Assembly: GCF_036662795.1 (NCBI RefSeq)
Contig: NZ_JBAFWZ010000025.1
Location: 1 to 50,811 of the forward strand
Origin: Lysinibacillus_B sp036662795
GTDB lineage: Bacteria; Bacillota; Bacilli; Bacillales_A; Planococcaceae
Direction of reading: 5' to 3'
DNA: 50,811 nt
The translations under genes and the position numbers were made by a program. Under the pieces are notes generated by a model. It was not told the origin of the DNA. It saw only the letters and a list, made by a program, of their open reading frames with translations, and ran no database searches. This document shows, in pieces, positions 50,655 through 50,811 of the stretch (positions are counted from its first letter, which is position 1; every line of letters begins with the position of its first letter).

Positions 50655-50811
50655 TTTTGTTCGGATAGACTCTGCTTTCGTGCGGATACGATCGGCTTTT
50701 GTGCGGATGGCTCAACCTTTTGTGCGGATACGCCCGGCTTTCGTGCGAATAGCCTACTTTTGTTCGGATACGACCAGCTTTTGTGCGGATAGCTCATTCT
50801 TTGGTTCGGAT
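50655..50811 (+). repeat. Array 4, family A 21-bp repeats (8 units, cut by window end)
   Basis: Cores at 50662, 50683, 50704, 50725, 50746, 50765, 50786 and 50807; six steps are 21 bp and one is 19 bp. Some units read TTTCGTGCG in place of TTTTGTGCG. The array continues beyond the window. Confidence 0.93.

Overview
This window looks like a chromosomal segment of a low-GC, endospore-forming, motile member of the Bacillales, most likely Planococcaceae (Lysinibacillus/Solibacillus-like). The basis is gene order and product similarity recalled from memory, not a database search. The backbone is the region known in Bacillus subtilis as ywjG-spo0F-fba-tal-murAB-glpX-rho-rpmE-tdk-prfA-prmC-spoIIR-ywlC-ywlE-rpiB-ywlG-glyA-upp-mnaA-atp operon-ywzB-murAA-spoIID-spoIIQ-spoIIID-mbl-flhO-flhP-fabZ-ywpF-ssbB-ywqAB. 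Almost all of it is read on the minus strand. No rRNA, tRNA, transposase or prophage gene was found.

Layout: 1-1200 is non-coding and repeat-rich: 69-bp repeats, a terminator, then tandem 21-bp repeats. 1200-4020 is an accessory set: a NERD-domain protein, an IDEAL-domain protein, a small unknown and an XRE regulator. 4020-4800 is a GC-rich patch plus the second 21-bp array. 4915-9255 is a SWIM-protein/SNF2-helicase pair (YwqB/YwqA-like). 9.4-16.8 kb holds ssbB, ywpF, a lipoprotein, fabZ, an EpuA-like membrane protein, two flagellar rod/hook-type genes, mbl, spoIIID and spoIIQ. spoIID follows, then the largest 21-bp array (17.9-18.6 kb), murAA, the nine-gene ATP synthase operon (20.9-28.0 kb), mnaA, upp, a PAS/GAF/GGDEF/EAL protein, glyA, ywlG and rpiB. 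35.0-35.8 kb is intergenic with two large hairpin elements. An ATP-grasp ligase and a methyl-accepting protein sit between rpiB and ywlE. The window ends with the translation/rho/sugar-phosphate block, spo0F, a DUF2529 gene and a fourth 21-bp array that runs off the edge.

The most unusual content is the set of four tandem arrays with core T-T-T-T-G-T-(G/T)-C-G-G-A-T (family A). All unit-to-unit steps I counted are exactly 21 bp or 19 bp. All four lie just 3' of a Rho-independent terminator and point in the direction of the transcription being terminated. Two other sequences of different composition (families B and C) beside or inside these arrays also repeat at exactly 21 bp, two turns of B-DNA. 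This suggests that helical phasing, not coding, is what is kept. The arrays are open in most reading frames and create false ORFs, including a false 123-codon extension of the SWIM gene.

Functionally the window joins cell-wall synthesis (two MurA enzymes, MnaA, a possible cross-bridge ligase, Mbl), ATP synthesis, sporulation signalling (Spo0F, SpoIIR, SpoIIQ, SpoIID, SpoIIID), central carbon metabolism (Fba, Tal, GlpX, RpiB, GlyA) and translation termination (PrfA, PrmC).
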